Source of the DNA: Spartobacteria bacterium
GTDB taxonomy: Bacteria; Verrucomicrobiota; Verrucomicrobiia; Chthoniobacterales; UBA10450
Assembly: GCA_003445855.1 (NCBI GenBank)
Contig: DMCG01000008.1
Span: 4,390 to 10,681, forward strand
Reading direction: 5' to 3'
Length of the DNA: 6,292 bases
This document shows positions 1 through 6,292 of the stretch, in pieces. The translations under genes were made by a program, and so were the position numbers. Under the pieces are notes generated by a model. It ran no database searches. It was not told where the DNA came from and saw nothing but the letters and a program-made list of their open reading frames with translations. Within the stretch, counting starts at the first letter, position 1. Every line of letters begins with the position of its first letter.

Positions 1-3000
1 ACCGGTCCGAGCGGGAGCGGAAAGTCGAGTCTCGCTTTCGAAACCATTTACGCCGAAGGCCAGCGCCGTTACGTCGAAACGTTCAGCCCGTACATGCGGC
101 AATTCCTCGACCGGATGGACAAGCCGCGCGTGGACGAGATCCGCGGAATTCCGCCTGCCATCGCCGTTGAGCAATCCAATCCGGTCAAAACATCGCGCTC
201 AACCGTCGGCACGATGACCGAAATCAACGACTATCTGAAATTGTTGTGGCCGCGTATCGCCCGCGCATTTTGTCCGAGCTGCGGCCGAGAGATTCGACCG
301 GAGACCGCGAAGTCAATCGCCGATCAAGTTCTGTGCGAACTGAACGGCAAGACAGTCCTGATCACATTTTGGGTCGGCGTTCCGGCAAAAACGGAGCCGC
401 GCGATTTCTTCAATTTCATTCAGCAGCAAGGTTATCTGCGTGTTTGGATCGACAAAGAAATTGTGCGCGTCGATTCGGACAAGAAAATCAAACGGCTCGG
501 TGCGCGCGTGCAGGTAATTCAAGATCGGATTGTGATCAGCGCAGAAAATCGCGCGCGCCTTGTCGAAGCGCTCGAGACCGCGTTGCGCTTCGGCAAAGAT
601 CGAATCAACATTGTCGATCTTGACGCAAGAGCGGAGCATCCATTTTCCACCGGCTGGCATTGCGCGCATTGCGATCTCGATATTCGGGCGCCGACTCCCG
701 GTCTTTTCAGTTTCAACAATCCGCTCGGCGCGTGTCCGGAGTGTCGCGGGTTCGGTCGCACCATCGCGATCGATCTGAATAAGGCGATTCCGGACCGCAG
801 CCTCAGCATAAAAGAAGGCGCGGTGCGCGCTTTTCGCGGCGTCGAATTTGGCGAATCGCAGAAGGATCTACTGCGCGCCTGCGCGCGTGAAGATATTGGT
901 GTTCATGTTCCATTCGACGAATTGCCGAAGAGCGACCAGGACTTCGTCATCAACGGCGAGAAACGCAGCGACGGCGGGGATGACGATTACGAAGACGACC
1001 GCTGGTATGGGGTGCGGGGGTTTTTCCGCTGGCTGGAAAGCAAAACCTACAAAATGCACTTGCGAGTTTTGCTCAGTCGTTACCGCGCTTACACCACTTG
1101 TCCGAGCTGTAAGGGCGGACGCTATCAGCCCGAGACGCTGAATTACAAAATTGTAGGGCGGCGATCTTCGCCGCCACCAGACGGCGGCCAGAATGGCCGC
1201 CCTACAACCCGAAATTGCGACGCCGAAATCCTTTTCACGCTTCCGGAATTCGTCGCGCTCTCAATTTCCGATGCGCGCGGTTTCCTCGGCAAGATCGACA
1301 TCTCACCGAGCGATTCGACCGCAGAAATGCTGCGCGGCGAAATCTGCGCGCGACTCAATTATCTTTGCCAGGTCGGCGTCGGTTATCTCACGCTCGATCG
1401 CTCCACGCGCACCCTCAGTGGCGGCGAAGCGCAACGCGTTAATTTGACGACGTGCCTGGGCGCGTCGCTCGTGAACACGCTTTTCGTCATGGACGAGCCG
1501 AGCGTCGGACTTCATCCACGCGACATCGGCCGGCTTGTGCGCGTCATGCATAACTTGCGCGACAAAGGCAACACCTTGCTTGTGGTCGAGCACGAAGAGC
1601 AAATTATTCGCGCTGCCGACAATTTGATCGACATCGGGCCGGGCCGCGGCGAGAGCGGCGGCGAATTGGTTTTCAGCGGCACATGCGATGATTTTGTAGG
1701 GCAGGCGCTCCGCCTGCCGAACGTGAAAACGGCAAGCGATGCGCTTGCCCTACAACGGCTCCCACGTTCGCTCACCGCGGATTATCTCAGCGGCCGTAAA
1801 TCGATTCCAATTCCGAAAAGGCGGCGAAGATCGACGTCGTCGATAAAAATCACCGGTGCGCGCGAACACAATTTGAAAAACATAGATGTCGATCTTCCGC
1901 TCGGCGTGTTCGCGTGCGTCACCGGGGTTTCCGGCTCCGGCAAATCGACGCTCATTCACGACGTGCTTTATCGAAATCTGTTGCGCGCCAAAGGTGAGTC
2001 TTTCGACCAGGAGCCCGGTGCGTGCAAAAGCGTGACCGGCGCGCATCGCATCGGCGCAGTGGTGATGGTCGATCAAGCGCCGCTCGCGCGTACCCCGCGC
2101 TCGACTCCTGTTCTTTATCTCGGTCTTTACGATCGCGTCCGCGAACTTTTTGCCGCGCAGCCCGAAGCGATGTCGCAGGGCCTGACGGCGAGCGCGTTCT
2201 CGTTCAATTCCGGTAGCGGACGTTGCGAACGTTGTAGCGGCACCGGCTTTGAAAAAATCGAGATGCAGTTTTTGAGCGATCTCTATGTGCGCTGCGCGGA
2301 ATGCGAAGGCCGCCGCTTCCAATCGCACGTGTTGAAAGTGCGGGTGCATGGCAAATCGATCCACGACGTATTGGATTTGACCGTGACCGAAGCGATCGAG
2401 TTTTTCGCGCAAATCGGCGAACGACGAAATCTTTCCGAGCCGCTTGATGTGCTCGAAGAAGTGGGACTCGGTTATTTGCGCCTCGGCCAACCGCTCAACA
2501 CGCTTTCCGGTGGCGAATCACAGCGGCTCAAACTCGTCAGGCATCTGACCGATGTGGAGGGACGCGCGCCGTCGCGTCCGACGAATGGCGCCGACAGCGC
2601 GGCGCCCTCCAGCGCTTCGTCAGCGCGCGGTGACCTTTTTATTTTCGACGAGCCGACGACGGGACTGCATTTCGACGACGTCGCGATGTTGTTGCGACTT
2701 TTTCAGAGACTCGTCGGCCGCGGTCATTCGATCGTCGTGATTGAGCACAATTTGGAAGTGATCAAATGCGCGGACTGGATTGTCGATCTTGGCCCGGAAG
2801 CGGGGGATGAAGGTGGCGAAGTTGTCGCAGTTGGGACGCCGGCACAAATCGCTAAGATCGACAATTCGCACACCGGAAGATTTCTCAAGAGCGTGCTTGG
2901 GAGGGCGCGCGAGCGCTCGCGCTTTGCTGTCATCCCGAGCGAAGCGGAGCGAAATCGAGGGATCCCGTTGCGAAATCTTAAAGGTAATACAGCGGGATCC

Positions 3001-5691
3001 TTCGACTCCGCTCAGGATGACGGTGAACAATTGGCGCGCGCGGCAGAAACGTCGCCGCAATTCCTCGCGAACGGAGACAACGGTTCGATCTCCGTCTATG
3101 GCGCGCGCGAGCACAATCTTAAAAATATCAGTCTCAAGATTCCGCGCAATCAGATGGTCATCATCACCGGCTTGAGCGGCTCGGGGAAGTCGACGCTCGC
3201 GTTCGACATTTTGTTTGCGGAAGGACAACGACGTTTCCTCGACAGCATGTCGCCGTATGCCCGGCAATTTGTCGAGCAACTCGAAAAGCCCGATGTCGAT
3301 CTTGTCACCGGTTTGCCGCCGAGCGTCGCGATTGAGCAGCGCGTCACTCGCGGCGGCGGAAAATCGACCGTTGCGACGGTGACGGAAGTTTATCATTTTC
3401 TCCGGCTGCTCTTCGCGAAAACGGGAACGCAATTTTGCCCGGAGTGCGATTTGCCGGTCGAAAAACAAAGTGTCGCCGCGATTGTGAAGCAGGTCGAAGC
3501 GGCGGCGAAGCGCGGCCCGCTCAATGTGCTCGCGCCGCTGGTGAAAGCGCGCAAAGGTTTTCACAGCGACGTTGCGCGCTGGGCAGAGCGTCAGGGTTTC
3601 GACACGCTTTATGTCGATGGAACGCTCATTCCCCTGGCGCAATTTCGGAAGCTCGAGCGTTTCAAGGAACACACTATCGATGTCGTTGTCGGCGCAATCG
3701 ATGCGAAGCGAATTCTGAAAGCGCGCAATCTTGTGCGCCGCGCGCTTGAGATCGGGCGCGGCACGGCGCACCTGCTCGACACGAGGAATCGGCTCACGAT
3801 TATGAGCACGGAAATGAGTTGTCCCGGCTGCGGCCGCGCATTTGAAGAGCTCGATCCGCGATTGTTTTCGTTTAATTCGCCGCACGGCGCGTGCGAGGAA
3901 TGCGGTGGATTTGGAGAAATCTGGAATCAGGATCTGCAAACGGGAGAAAGCGAGGATGGCGATTCGGTTTTGGAAAATGAACTCGCGGCTGAGCGCGAGT
4001 CGGAATGGATCGAGGAAGAGGAAGCGCGCGAATGTCCAGGCTGTCACGGCTCGCGCTTGAACGCGGTTGCACGCCATGTGCGCGTGCAAGGTTACACGAT
4101 CGATCAGTTCACGAATCTGTCCGCGGCGGAAGCGGCGCAGAAGATCGACAAGTTGAAATTCCGCGGGACGCAGCAGACTATCGCGGCCGATCTCATTCCC
4201 GAGATCCGGCAGCGCTTGCGCTTCATGGAAGATGTAGGGCTAGGTTATCTCGCGCTCGGTCGCTCGGCGAAAACGTTGAGCGGCGGCGAGTCGCAGCGCA
4301 TTCGTTTGGCCGCGCAGCTCGGATCGAATCTGCGCGGCGTTCTTTACGTGCTCGATGAGCCGACCATCGGATTGCATCCGCGCGACAACTTGCGCTTGCT
4401 CGAGACGTTGATGGCGCTGCGCGAAAAAGGGAACTCGCTCGTTATTGTCGAGCACGATGAGGAGACGATGCGACGCGCAGATCACATTGTCGATCTTGGT
4501 CCGCGCGCCGGTGTGCACGGCGGTGAGGTGGTCGCGACCGGCACGTTAAGCGATATCGAACGCGCGACAAATTCCGAGACCGGGCGTTGTTTGAAGACGC
4601 CGCTCCGCCATCCGATCCGGAAATCGCGGAGGTCCTTACAAAAGGTTGAGAGCTGGATCGAAGTCCGCGGTGCGCGCGTTAATAATTTGAAAGATGTCGA
4701 TGTCCGTTTTCCGGTCGGCCGGCTTTCCGTCATCACCGGAATTTCCGGTTCGGGAAAATCGACCTTGATGCACGAAGTGCTGCTACCATTTGTTCGCGAG
4801 CAAATCGACAAAAGCGGAAATCGACGGAAAATCCGCGATCTATTTTCGAGTCGCGATGAAATTCCAATCGAGGCGGTTTACGAGGTCGATCAATCGCCCA
4901 TCGGCAAGACTTCGCGCTCGACGCCGGGGACCTACATTAAAGTCTTCGACGAGATTCGGAATCTCTACGCCCAACTGCCGGTCGCGCGCGTGCGCGGTTA
5001 TTCCGCGAGCCGTTTTTCTTTCAATGCGGAAGGCGGCCGTTGCGAAACGTGCAAAGGCCAGGGCGTGATCAAACTGGAGATGAATTTTCTGCCGAGCAGT
5101 TTTGTGCCGTGCGAAGATTGCGAAGGCCGCCGCTACAATCCACAGACATTGGAAGTTCTCTACAACGAAAAATCGATTGGCGACGTGATGGAGATGACGA
5201 TCGAGGAGGCCGCCGAATTTTTCTCGTCAAATCCGAAGATCGCGCGACCGCTCTCCTTGCTCGTCGATACGGGGCTCGGTTATCTTAAACTCGGGCAGCC
5301 CAGCCCGACCTTGAGCGGCGGTGAAGCGCAACGGCTCAAGCTCGTGACCCAACTCAAGCGCGGCGTCGGCCGTGCCCAAAACGAACGCATCCGAAAAATG
5401 CGCAAGCCAGGATCGACACTTTATCTGCTCGAAGAGCCGACCATCGGTTTGCACATGGCCGATGTGGAATTGCTGCTCAATGTGCTGCATCGACTTGTCG
5501 ATGACGGGAACACCGTCATCGTGATCGAGCACAATCTCAGTGTGATCGCCGAAGCAGATTATATTGTCGATCTTGGGCCGGAGGCCGGCGCGAAGGGCGG
5601 CGAGCTGGTCGCGTTTGGAACGCCGGAAGAAGTCGCGAAAAACCGCATCAGTCGCACCGCGCCATTTCTGCGCGAAACGTTGGCGCGTTAG
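1..5691 (+). CDS. uvrA: Tandem (double-length) excinuclease ABC subunit UvrA, 5'-partial
   Basis: UvrA is the damage-sensing ATPase of nucleotide excision repair; it loads UvrB at lesions in the cytoplasm. The frame is open from base 1, which lies inside the first Walker A, so about 30 residues are missing and the ATG at 94 is not the start. Using visible residue numbers, the four ATPase sites have Walker A at 2-9, 642-649, 1057-1064 and 1580-1587; LSGGE at 472-476, 835-839, 1426-1430 and 1771-1775; Walker B acidic pairs at 498/499, 883/884, 1452/1453 and 1811/1812; and H-loop His at 531, 916, 1485 and 1844. Zinc cysteines are C221/224/245/248, C742/745/765/768, C1274/1277/1298/1301 and C1681/1684/1704/1707. 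A usual UvrA has about 940 residues; this is two fused copies, as recalled for chlamydial UvrA (about 1790). Four in-frame repeats lengthen copy 1 and the linker. The fourth Walker B reads LLEEP. It ends in TAG, 11 bases before lgt. Confidence 0.97.
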   Translation, partial: TGPSGSGKSSLAFETIYAEGQRRYVETFSPYMRQFLDRMDKPRVDEIRGIPPAIAVEQSNPVKTSRSTVGTMTEINDYLKLLWPRIARAFCPSCGREIRPETAKSIADQVLCELNGKTVLITFWVGVPAKTEPRDFFNFIQQQGYLRVWIDKEIVRVDSDKKIKRLGARVQVIQDRIVISAENRARLVEALETALRFGKDRINIVDLDARAEHPFSTGWHCAHCDLDIRAPTPGLFSFNNPLGACPECRGFGRTIAIDLNKAIPDRSLSIKEGAVRAFRGVEFGESQKDLLRACAREDIGVHVPFDELPKSDQDFVINGEKRSDGGDDDYEDDRWYGVRGFFRWLESKTYKMHLRVLLSRYRAYTTCPSCKGGRYQPETLNYKIVGRRSSPPPDGGQNGRPTTRNCDAEILFTLPEFVALSISDARGFLGKIDISPSDSTAEMLRGEICARLNYLCQVGVGYLTLDRSTRTLSGGEAQRVNLTTCLGASLVNTLFVMDEPSVGLHPRDIGRLVRVMHNLRDKGNTLLVVEHEEQIIRAADNLIDIGPGRGESGGELVFSGTCDDFVGQALRLPNVKTASDALALQRLPRSLTADYLSGRKSIPIPKRRRRSTSSIKITGAREHNLKNIDVDLPLGVFACVTGVSGSGKSTLIHDVLYRNLLRAKGESFDQEPGACKSVTGAHRIGAVVMVDQAPLARTPRSTPVLYLGLYDRVRELFAAQPEAMSQGLTASAFSFNSGSGRCERCSGTGFEKIEMQFLSDLYVRCAECEGRRFQSHVLKVRVHGKSIHDVLDLTVTEAIEFFAQIGERRNLSEPLDVLEEVGLGYLRLGQPLNTLSGGESQRLKLVRHLTDVEGRAPSRPTNGADSAAPSSASSARGDLFIFDEPTTGLHFDDVAMLLRLFQRLVGRGHSIVVIEHNLEVIKCADWIVDLGPEAGDEGGEVVAVGTPAQIAKIDNSHTGRFLKSVLGRARERSRFAVIPSEAERNRGIPLRNLKGNTAGSFDSAQDDGEQLARAAETSPQFLANGDNGSISVYGAREHNLKNISLKIPRNQMVIITGLSGSGKSTLAFDILFAEGQRRFLDSMSPYARQFVEQLEKPDVDLVTGLPPSVAIEQRVTRGGGKSTVATVTEVYHFLRLLFAKTGTQFCPECDLPVEKQSVAAIVKQVEAAAKRGPLNVLAPLVKARKGFHSDVARWAERQGFDTLYVDGTLIPLAQFRKLERFKEHTIDVVVGAIDAKRILKARNLVRRALEIGRGTAHLLDTRNRLTIMSTEMSCPGCGRAFEELDPRLFSFNSPHGACEECGGFGEIWNQDLQTGESEDGDSVLENELAAERESEWIEEEEARECPGCHGSRLNAVARHVRVQGYTIDQFTNLSAAEAAQKIDKLKFRGTQQTIAADLIPEIRQRLRFMEDVGLGYLALGRSAKTLSGGESQRIRLAAQLGSNLRGVLYVLDEPTIGLHPRDNLRLLETLMALREKGNSLVIVEHDEETMRRADHIVDLGPRAGVHGGEVVATGTLSDIERATNSETGRCLKTPLRHPIRKSRRSLQKVESWIEVRGARVNNLKDVDVRFPVGRLSVITGISGSGKSTLMHEVLLPFVREQIDKSGNRRKIRDLFSSRDEIPIEAVYEVDQSPIGKTSRSTPGTYIKVFDEIRNLYAQLPVARVRGYSASRFSFNAEGGRCETCKGQGVIKLEMNFLPSSFVPCEDCEGRRYNPQTLEVLYNEKSIGDVMEMTIEEAAEFFSSNPKIARPLSLLVDTGLGYLKLGQPSPTLSGGEAQRLKLVTQLKRGVGRAQNERIRKMRKPGSTLYLLEEPTIGLHMADVELLLNVLHRLVDDGNTVIVIEHNLSVIAEADYIVDLGPEAGAKGGELVAFGTPEEVAKNRISRTAPFLRETLAR
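1151..1207. repeat. In-frame twin-hairpin palindromic element R1 (TTGTAG family)
   Basis: This 57-base element has perfect 12-base terminal inverted repeats, TTGTAGGGCGGC and GCCGCCCTACAA. It resolves into two hairpins, each with an 8-base stem and 3-base loop: GGCGGCGA-TCT-TCGCCGCC and GGCGGCCA-GAA-TGGCCGCC. A 7-base spacer separates them, and TTGTAG and CTACAA bracket the whole. It lies inside uvrA, is a multiple of three, and is translated as a low-complexity peptide (about residues 384-403, starting [12 protein letters not shown]) between the CPSC-containing segment and the helix leading to the first LSGGE. The reading phase used (xTT GTA GGG) avoids the TAG stop contained in TTGTAG. It is probably a dispersed non-autonomous repeat of the REP/MITE type; copies elsewhere in the genome cannot be checked here. 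Confidence 0.9.
1694..1755. repeat. In-frame twin-hairpin palindromic element R2 (TTGTAG family)
   Basis: This 62-base element has the same plan and same ends as the one at 1151-1207. The terminal inverted repeats TTGTAGGGCA and TGCCCTACAA are perfect over 10 bases. The hairpins are GGCAGGCG-CTC-CGCCTGCC and GGCAAGCG-ATG-CGCTTGCC, with a 12-base spacer. It sits in uvrA at about residues 565-585, in the linker between NBD1a and NBD1b, directly before the conserved SLTADYLSG segment where other UvrAs have only a short linker. The left end is read in the same phase as R1 (xTT GTA GGG). Its length is not a multiple of three, so a neighbouring gain or loss of bases must have kept the frame. The different stem sequences with identical ends argue for a separate insertion rather than local duplication of R1. 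Confidence 0.88.
2555..2611. repeat. In-frame twin-hairpin palindromic element R3 (TGGAG family)
   Basis: This 57-base element has terminal inverted repeats TGGAGGG and CCCTCCA and two hairpins with 7-base stems and 6-base loops: GGACGCG-CGCCGT-CGCGTCC and GGCGCCG-ACAGCG-CGGCGCC, separated by 7 bases. The length and twin-hairpin layout match R1, but the ends differ (TGGAG/CTCCA instead of TTGTAG/CTACAA), so it is a second family. It lies in uvrA between the NBD1b LSGGE (residues 835-839) and Walker B (883/884), adding a peptide rich in Ala, Ser, Pro and Arg at about residues 852-871. E. coli UvrA has only a short loop there. Nineteen codons fit the frame exactly. Confidence 0.85.
2907..2922. 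repeat. Perfect 16-base palindrome next to R4
   Basis: GCGCGAGCGCTCGCGC is a perfect 16-base palindrome within the uvrA linker coding for RARERSR. It is preceded by GGGAGGG, which recalls the left end of the TGGAG-type element at 2555-2611, so it may be a half-copy of such an element cut off by, or lying beside, the R4 repeat that starts six bases later. The palindrome is certain; the remnant interpretation is weak. Confidence 0.5.
2929..3021. repeat. In-frame inverted-repeat element R4 (GTCATCC family) in the linker between UvrA copies
   Basis: This 93-base element is bounded by GTCATCCCGAGCG at the left and CGCTCAGGATGAC at the right, which pair over 13 bases with one mismatch. Further in, GGATCCCG (2960-2967) pairs perfectly with CGGGATCC (2993-3000). 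It belongs to the widespread GTCATCCTGAGCGAAGC-type dispersed repeats that I recall from many soil-bacterial genomes. It is exactly 31 codons long and in codon phase, encoding residues 977-1007, including the tell-tale [10 protein letters not shown] and SFDSAQDD peptides that such repeats give when translated. It forms most of the linker between the last NBD1b segment and the start of UvrA copy 2, so it should lie in a flexible region between folded units. Confidence 0.88.
3085..5691 (+). other. UvrA copy 2 (NBD2a + NBD2b) within the tandem protein
   Basis: This is the second UvrA unit, residues 1029-1896, opening with [15 protein letters not shown], which matches the usual UvrA N-terminus. 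It has 868 residues, shorter than a stand-alone UvrA. It keeps Walker A (1057-1064), a recognisable UvrB-binding region (about 1143-1270, with [10 protein letters not shown] and a [12 protein letters not shown] segment), the first zinc module, C1345-x2-C1348, signature and Walker B of NBD2a, and then NBD2b with the canonical [16 protein letters not shown] stretch and a CX2C-X19-CX2C finger. Only 43 residues separate C1301 from C1345, against 118 between the same cysteines of copy 1 (C248 and C367), so most of the insertion domain is absent. NBD2b has Glu1811 where Walker B Asp is expected. No palindromic repeat lies in this half. Confidence 0.85.
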
Positions 5692-5702
5692 CACCTGAAC
5701 AA
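5692..5702 (+). other. 11-base uvrA-lgt junction without a visible Shine-Dalgarno sequence
   Basis: The bases CACCTGAACAA separate the uvrA stop TAG from the lgt ATG. Neither they nor the end of uvrA contain a GGAG- or AGGA-like motif at ribosome-binding distance, and there is no room for a promoter or terminator. The two genes are therefore probably co-transcribed, with lgt translated by coupling or by an SD-independent route. That is an inference from spacing alone. Confidence 0.5.
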
Positions 5703-6292
5703 ATGCTCGCTTACTACCTGCACAATCTTAATCCGTTGATCTTTCGCCTGTGGGATGATGTCGGCCCGCGCTGGTACGGCCTGGCCTACGTCCTCGCCTT
5801 CATTTGCGGTTACGTCTTGCTGCGTGTGCTCGCAAAACTCGGGTACGCCGATTTGTCACCGGTGAAAGTTGGCGATTTCATCACTGGCTGTGCGCTCTTT
5901 GGCGTGATCGTCGGCGGGCGGCTCGGTTACGTTTTTTTCTACAAACCGGAGATGCTGCGCGAGCCGTTGTCGATCTTGCGTGTCTGGCAAGGTGGAATGT
6001 CGAGCCACGGCGGAATGATCGGGCTGCTGGCTTTTACATTTTATTACGCCCGCCGTCACAAAATTTCGTGGAGGAACCTGGGCGACAATCTTGGTGTGAC
6101 CGCGCCGCTCGGATTGTTCTTTGGCCGCTGCGCCAATTTCATTAACGGCGAACTTTATGGACGCGCCGCCAGCGTTCCGTGGGCGATGCAGTTCCCGAAG
6201 GAATTGCTCGATCATCCAATCGAAGCGGACCGCGCGGTCGCCGCGTGCGTGCAGATTGATCCTTCGCTCACCACACCGGAAGCGATCGTCGC
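5703..6292 (+). CDS. lgt: Prolipoprotein diacylglyceryl transferase Lgt, 3'-partial
   Basis: Lgt transfers a diacylglyceryl group from phosphatidylglycerol to the lipobox cysteine of prolipoproteins, the first step of lipoprotein maturation, in the cytoplasmic membrane. The 196 visible codons contain the family landmarks in order: RWYGLAYVLAF (23-33), GGRLGYVFFY (71-80), VWQGGMSSHGGMIG (94-107) and the Lgt signature PLGLFFGRCANFINGELYGR (135-154). His102, Arg142, Asn145 and Glu150 correspond to the functionally important His103, Arg143, Asn146 and Glu151 of E. coli Lgt. Hydrophobic segments fall near residues 25-44, 58-80, 104-116 and 130-147, as expected for this multi-pass protein. The ATG at 5703 puts RWYGL at the usual distance from the N-terminus, and no earlier in-frame start is nearby. 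After PWAMQFPKE, 27 residues (DHPIEAD...) pass without the HPSQLYE-type motif, so the loop there is longer than in E. coli. The C-terminal third lies beyond the window. Confidence 0.96.
   Translation, partial: MLAYYLHNLNPLIFRLWDDVGPRWYGLAYVLAFICGYVLLRVLAKLGYADLSPVKVGDFITGCALFGVIVGGRLGYVFFYKPEMLREPLSILRVWQGGMSSHGGMIGLLAFTFYYARRHKISWRNLGDNLGVTAPLGLFFGRCANFINGELYGRAASVPWAMQFPKELLDHPIEADRAVAACVQIDPSLTTPEAIV

Larger units (their letters stand above)
1..2919 (+). other. UvrA copy 1 (NBD1a + NBD1b) within the tandem protein
   Basis: This is the first UvrA unit, visible residues 1 to about 973. Order: Walker A (2-9), Q-loop Gln 58, UvrB-binding region (about 88-215, with a C91-P-S-C94 pair), zinc module (C221 to C248, 20 residues between the pairs), a full insertion domain (about 250-365, with an acidic GGDDDYEDD run), the C367-x2-C370 pair, signature and Walker B of NBD1a, a linker, then NBD1b with its zinc finger (C742 to C768, 19 residues between the pairs). 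All ATPase and zinc residues expected in an active UvrA are present. It differs from typical UvrA in carrying three palindromic repeat insertions, and in the stretch after the NBD1b Q-loop (residues 691-709), which reads [13 protein letters not shown] rather than the common DQSPIGRTPRSNP. Boundaries are approximate and come from comparison with remembered E. coli UvrA. Confidence 0.85.

Noticed and set aside
94..96. ATG at 94 as the start of uvrA
   Set aside because: The frame is open to base 1 and already encodes the Walker A motif GPSGSGKS at 4-27; starting at 94 would remove an essential ATP-binding loop, so the true start is upstream of the window.
1151..1207. Rho-independent terminator or attenuator
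   Set aside because: The hairpins are followed by no T-run and lie in the middle of an open coding region; the same bracketed architecture recurs at 1694-1755, which fits a dispersed repeat better.
1750..2490. Antisense open frame of 246 codons
   Set aside because: It mirrors the conserved NBD1b coding sequence and shows no family motif or start context; judged a shadow.
1151..3021. CRISPR array or integron attC sites
   Set aside because: There are only four elements from three families at irregular distances, with no uniform direct repeat or spacer, and all are translated inside one gene.
2929..3021. Repeat as a sign that two separate uvrA genes were joined by an assembly error
   Set aside because: The element is exactly 31 codons and in phase, tandem UvrA is known in related phyla, and neither a stop nor a start with ribosome-binding site is seen at the junction. 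Assembly collapse at a repeat cannot be wholly excluded without reads.
2620..4089. Long antisense open frame of 489 codons
   Set aside because: It lies wholly opposite conserved uvrA motifs, spans the R4 repeat, and has Arg- and Ala-rich composition without recognisable motifs; it is an effect of GC-rich codon usage.
5804..6145. A 113-codon + strand frame overlapping lgt
   Set aside because: It is a different frame from the clear Lgt reading frame (5703 onward), which carries all conserved Lgt motifs.
1..6292. A novel defence, toxin-antitoxin or mobile system
   Set aside because: Both genes are recognisable housekeeping genes with intact family motifs, and no transposase, integrase, nuclease or small unknown gene fits in the remaining sequence.

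Overview
This window looks like ordinary chromosomal DNA from a member of the PVC superphylum, most likely a soil-type Verrucomicrobium (Spartobacteria / Chthoniobacterales-like). That placement is an inference. It rests on a double-length UvrA of the kind known from Chlamydiae and relatives, on short palindromic repeats beginning TTGTAGGGC, TGGAGGG or GTCATCC of a style common in such genomes, on a moderately GC-rich composition, and on the weak or absent Shine-Dalgarno sequence before the second gene.

Layout: almost the whole window (1-5691, + strand) is one open reading frame that enters from the left edge and encodes a tandem UvrA. Two complete UvrA units (copy 1, about nt 1-2919; copy 2, about nt 3085-5691) are joined in one polypeptide of 1896 visible residues. 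Only about 30 N-terminal residues should be missing, because the window opens inside the first Walker A motif. All four ATPase sites are recognisable, each with Walker A, LSGGE signature, Walker B and H-loop, and each half has the expected zinc-binding cysteine sets. Eleven bases after the stop codon, lgt (prolipoprotein diacylglyceryl transferase) starts and runs off the right edge, probably in the same transcript. No RNA gene, CRISPR array, insertion sequence, promoter or terminator is visible, and there is no gene-free stretch longer than 11 bases.

The most unusual feature is inside uvrA. Four palindromic repeat elements (nt 1151-1207, 1694-1755, 2555-2611, 2929-3021) are embedded in the coding sequence without breaking the frame. 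They belong to three sequence families, and three of the four share a twin-hairpin plan. They encode extra peptides in a signature-domain loop, in the linker between the first two ATPase domains, just before the second Walker B, and in the linker between the two UvrA copies. None lies in copy 2. This resembles the in-frame palindromic elements described in Rickettsia, but in an unrelated lineage. Secondary points are that copy 2 lacks most of the UvrA insertion domain and that the fourth ATPase site has Glu in place of the Walker B Asp.

The two genes do not share a pathway. UvrA recognises DNA damage in nucleotide excision repair, while Lgt performs the first step of lipoprotein maturation in the cytoplasmic membrane. 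Their link is probably only co-transcription. I see no new defence or mobile system here; the noteworthy biology is repeat invasion of a duplicated housekeeping gene.
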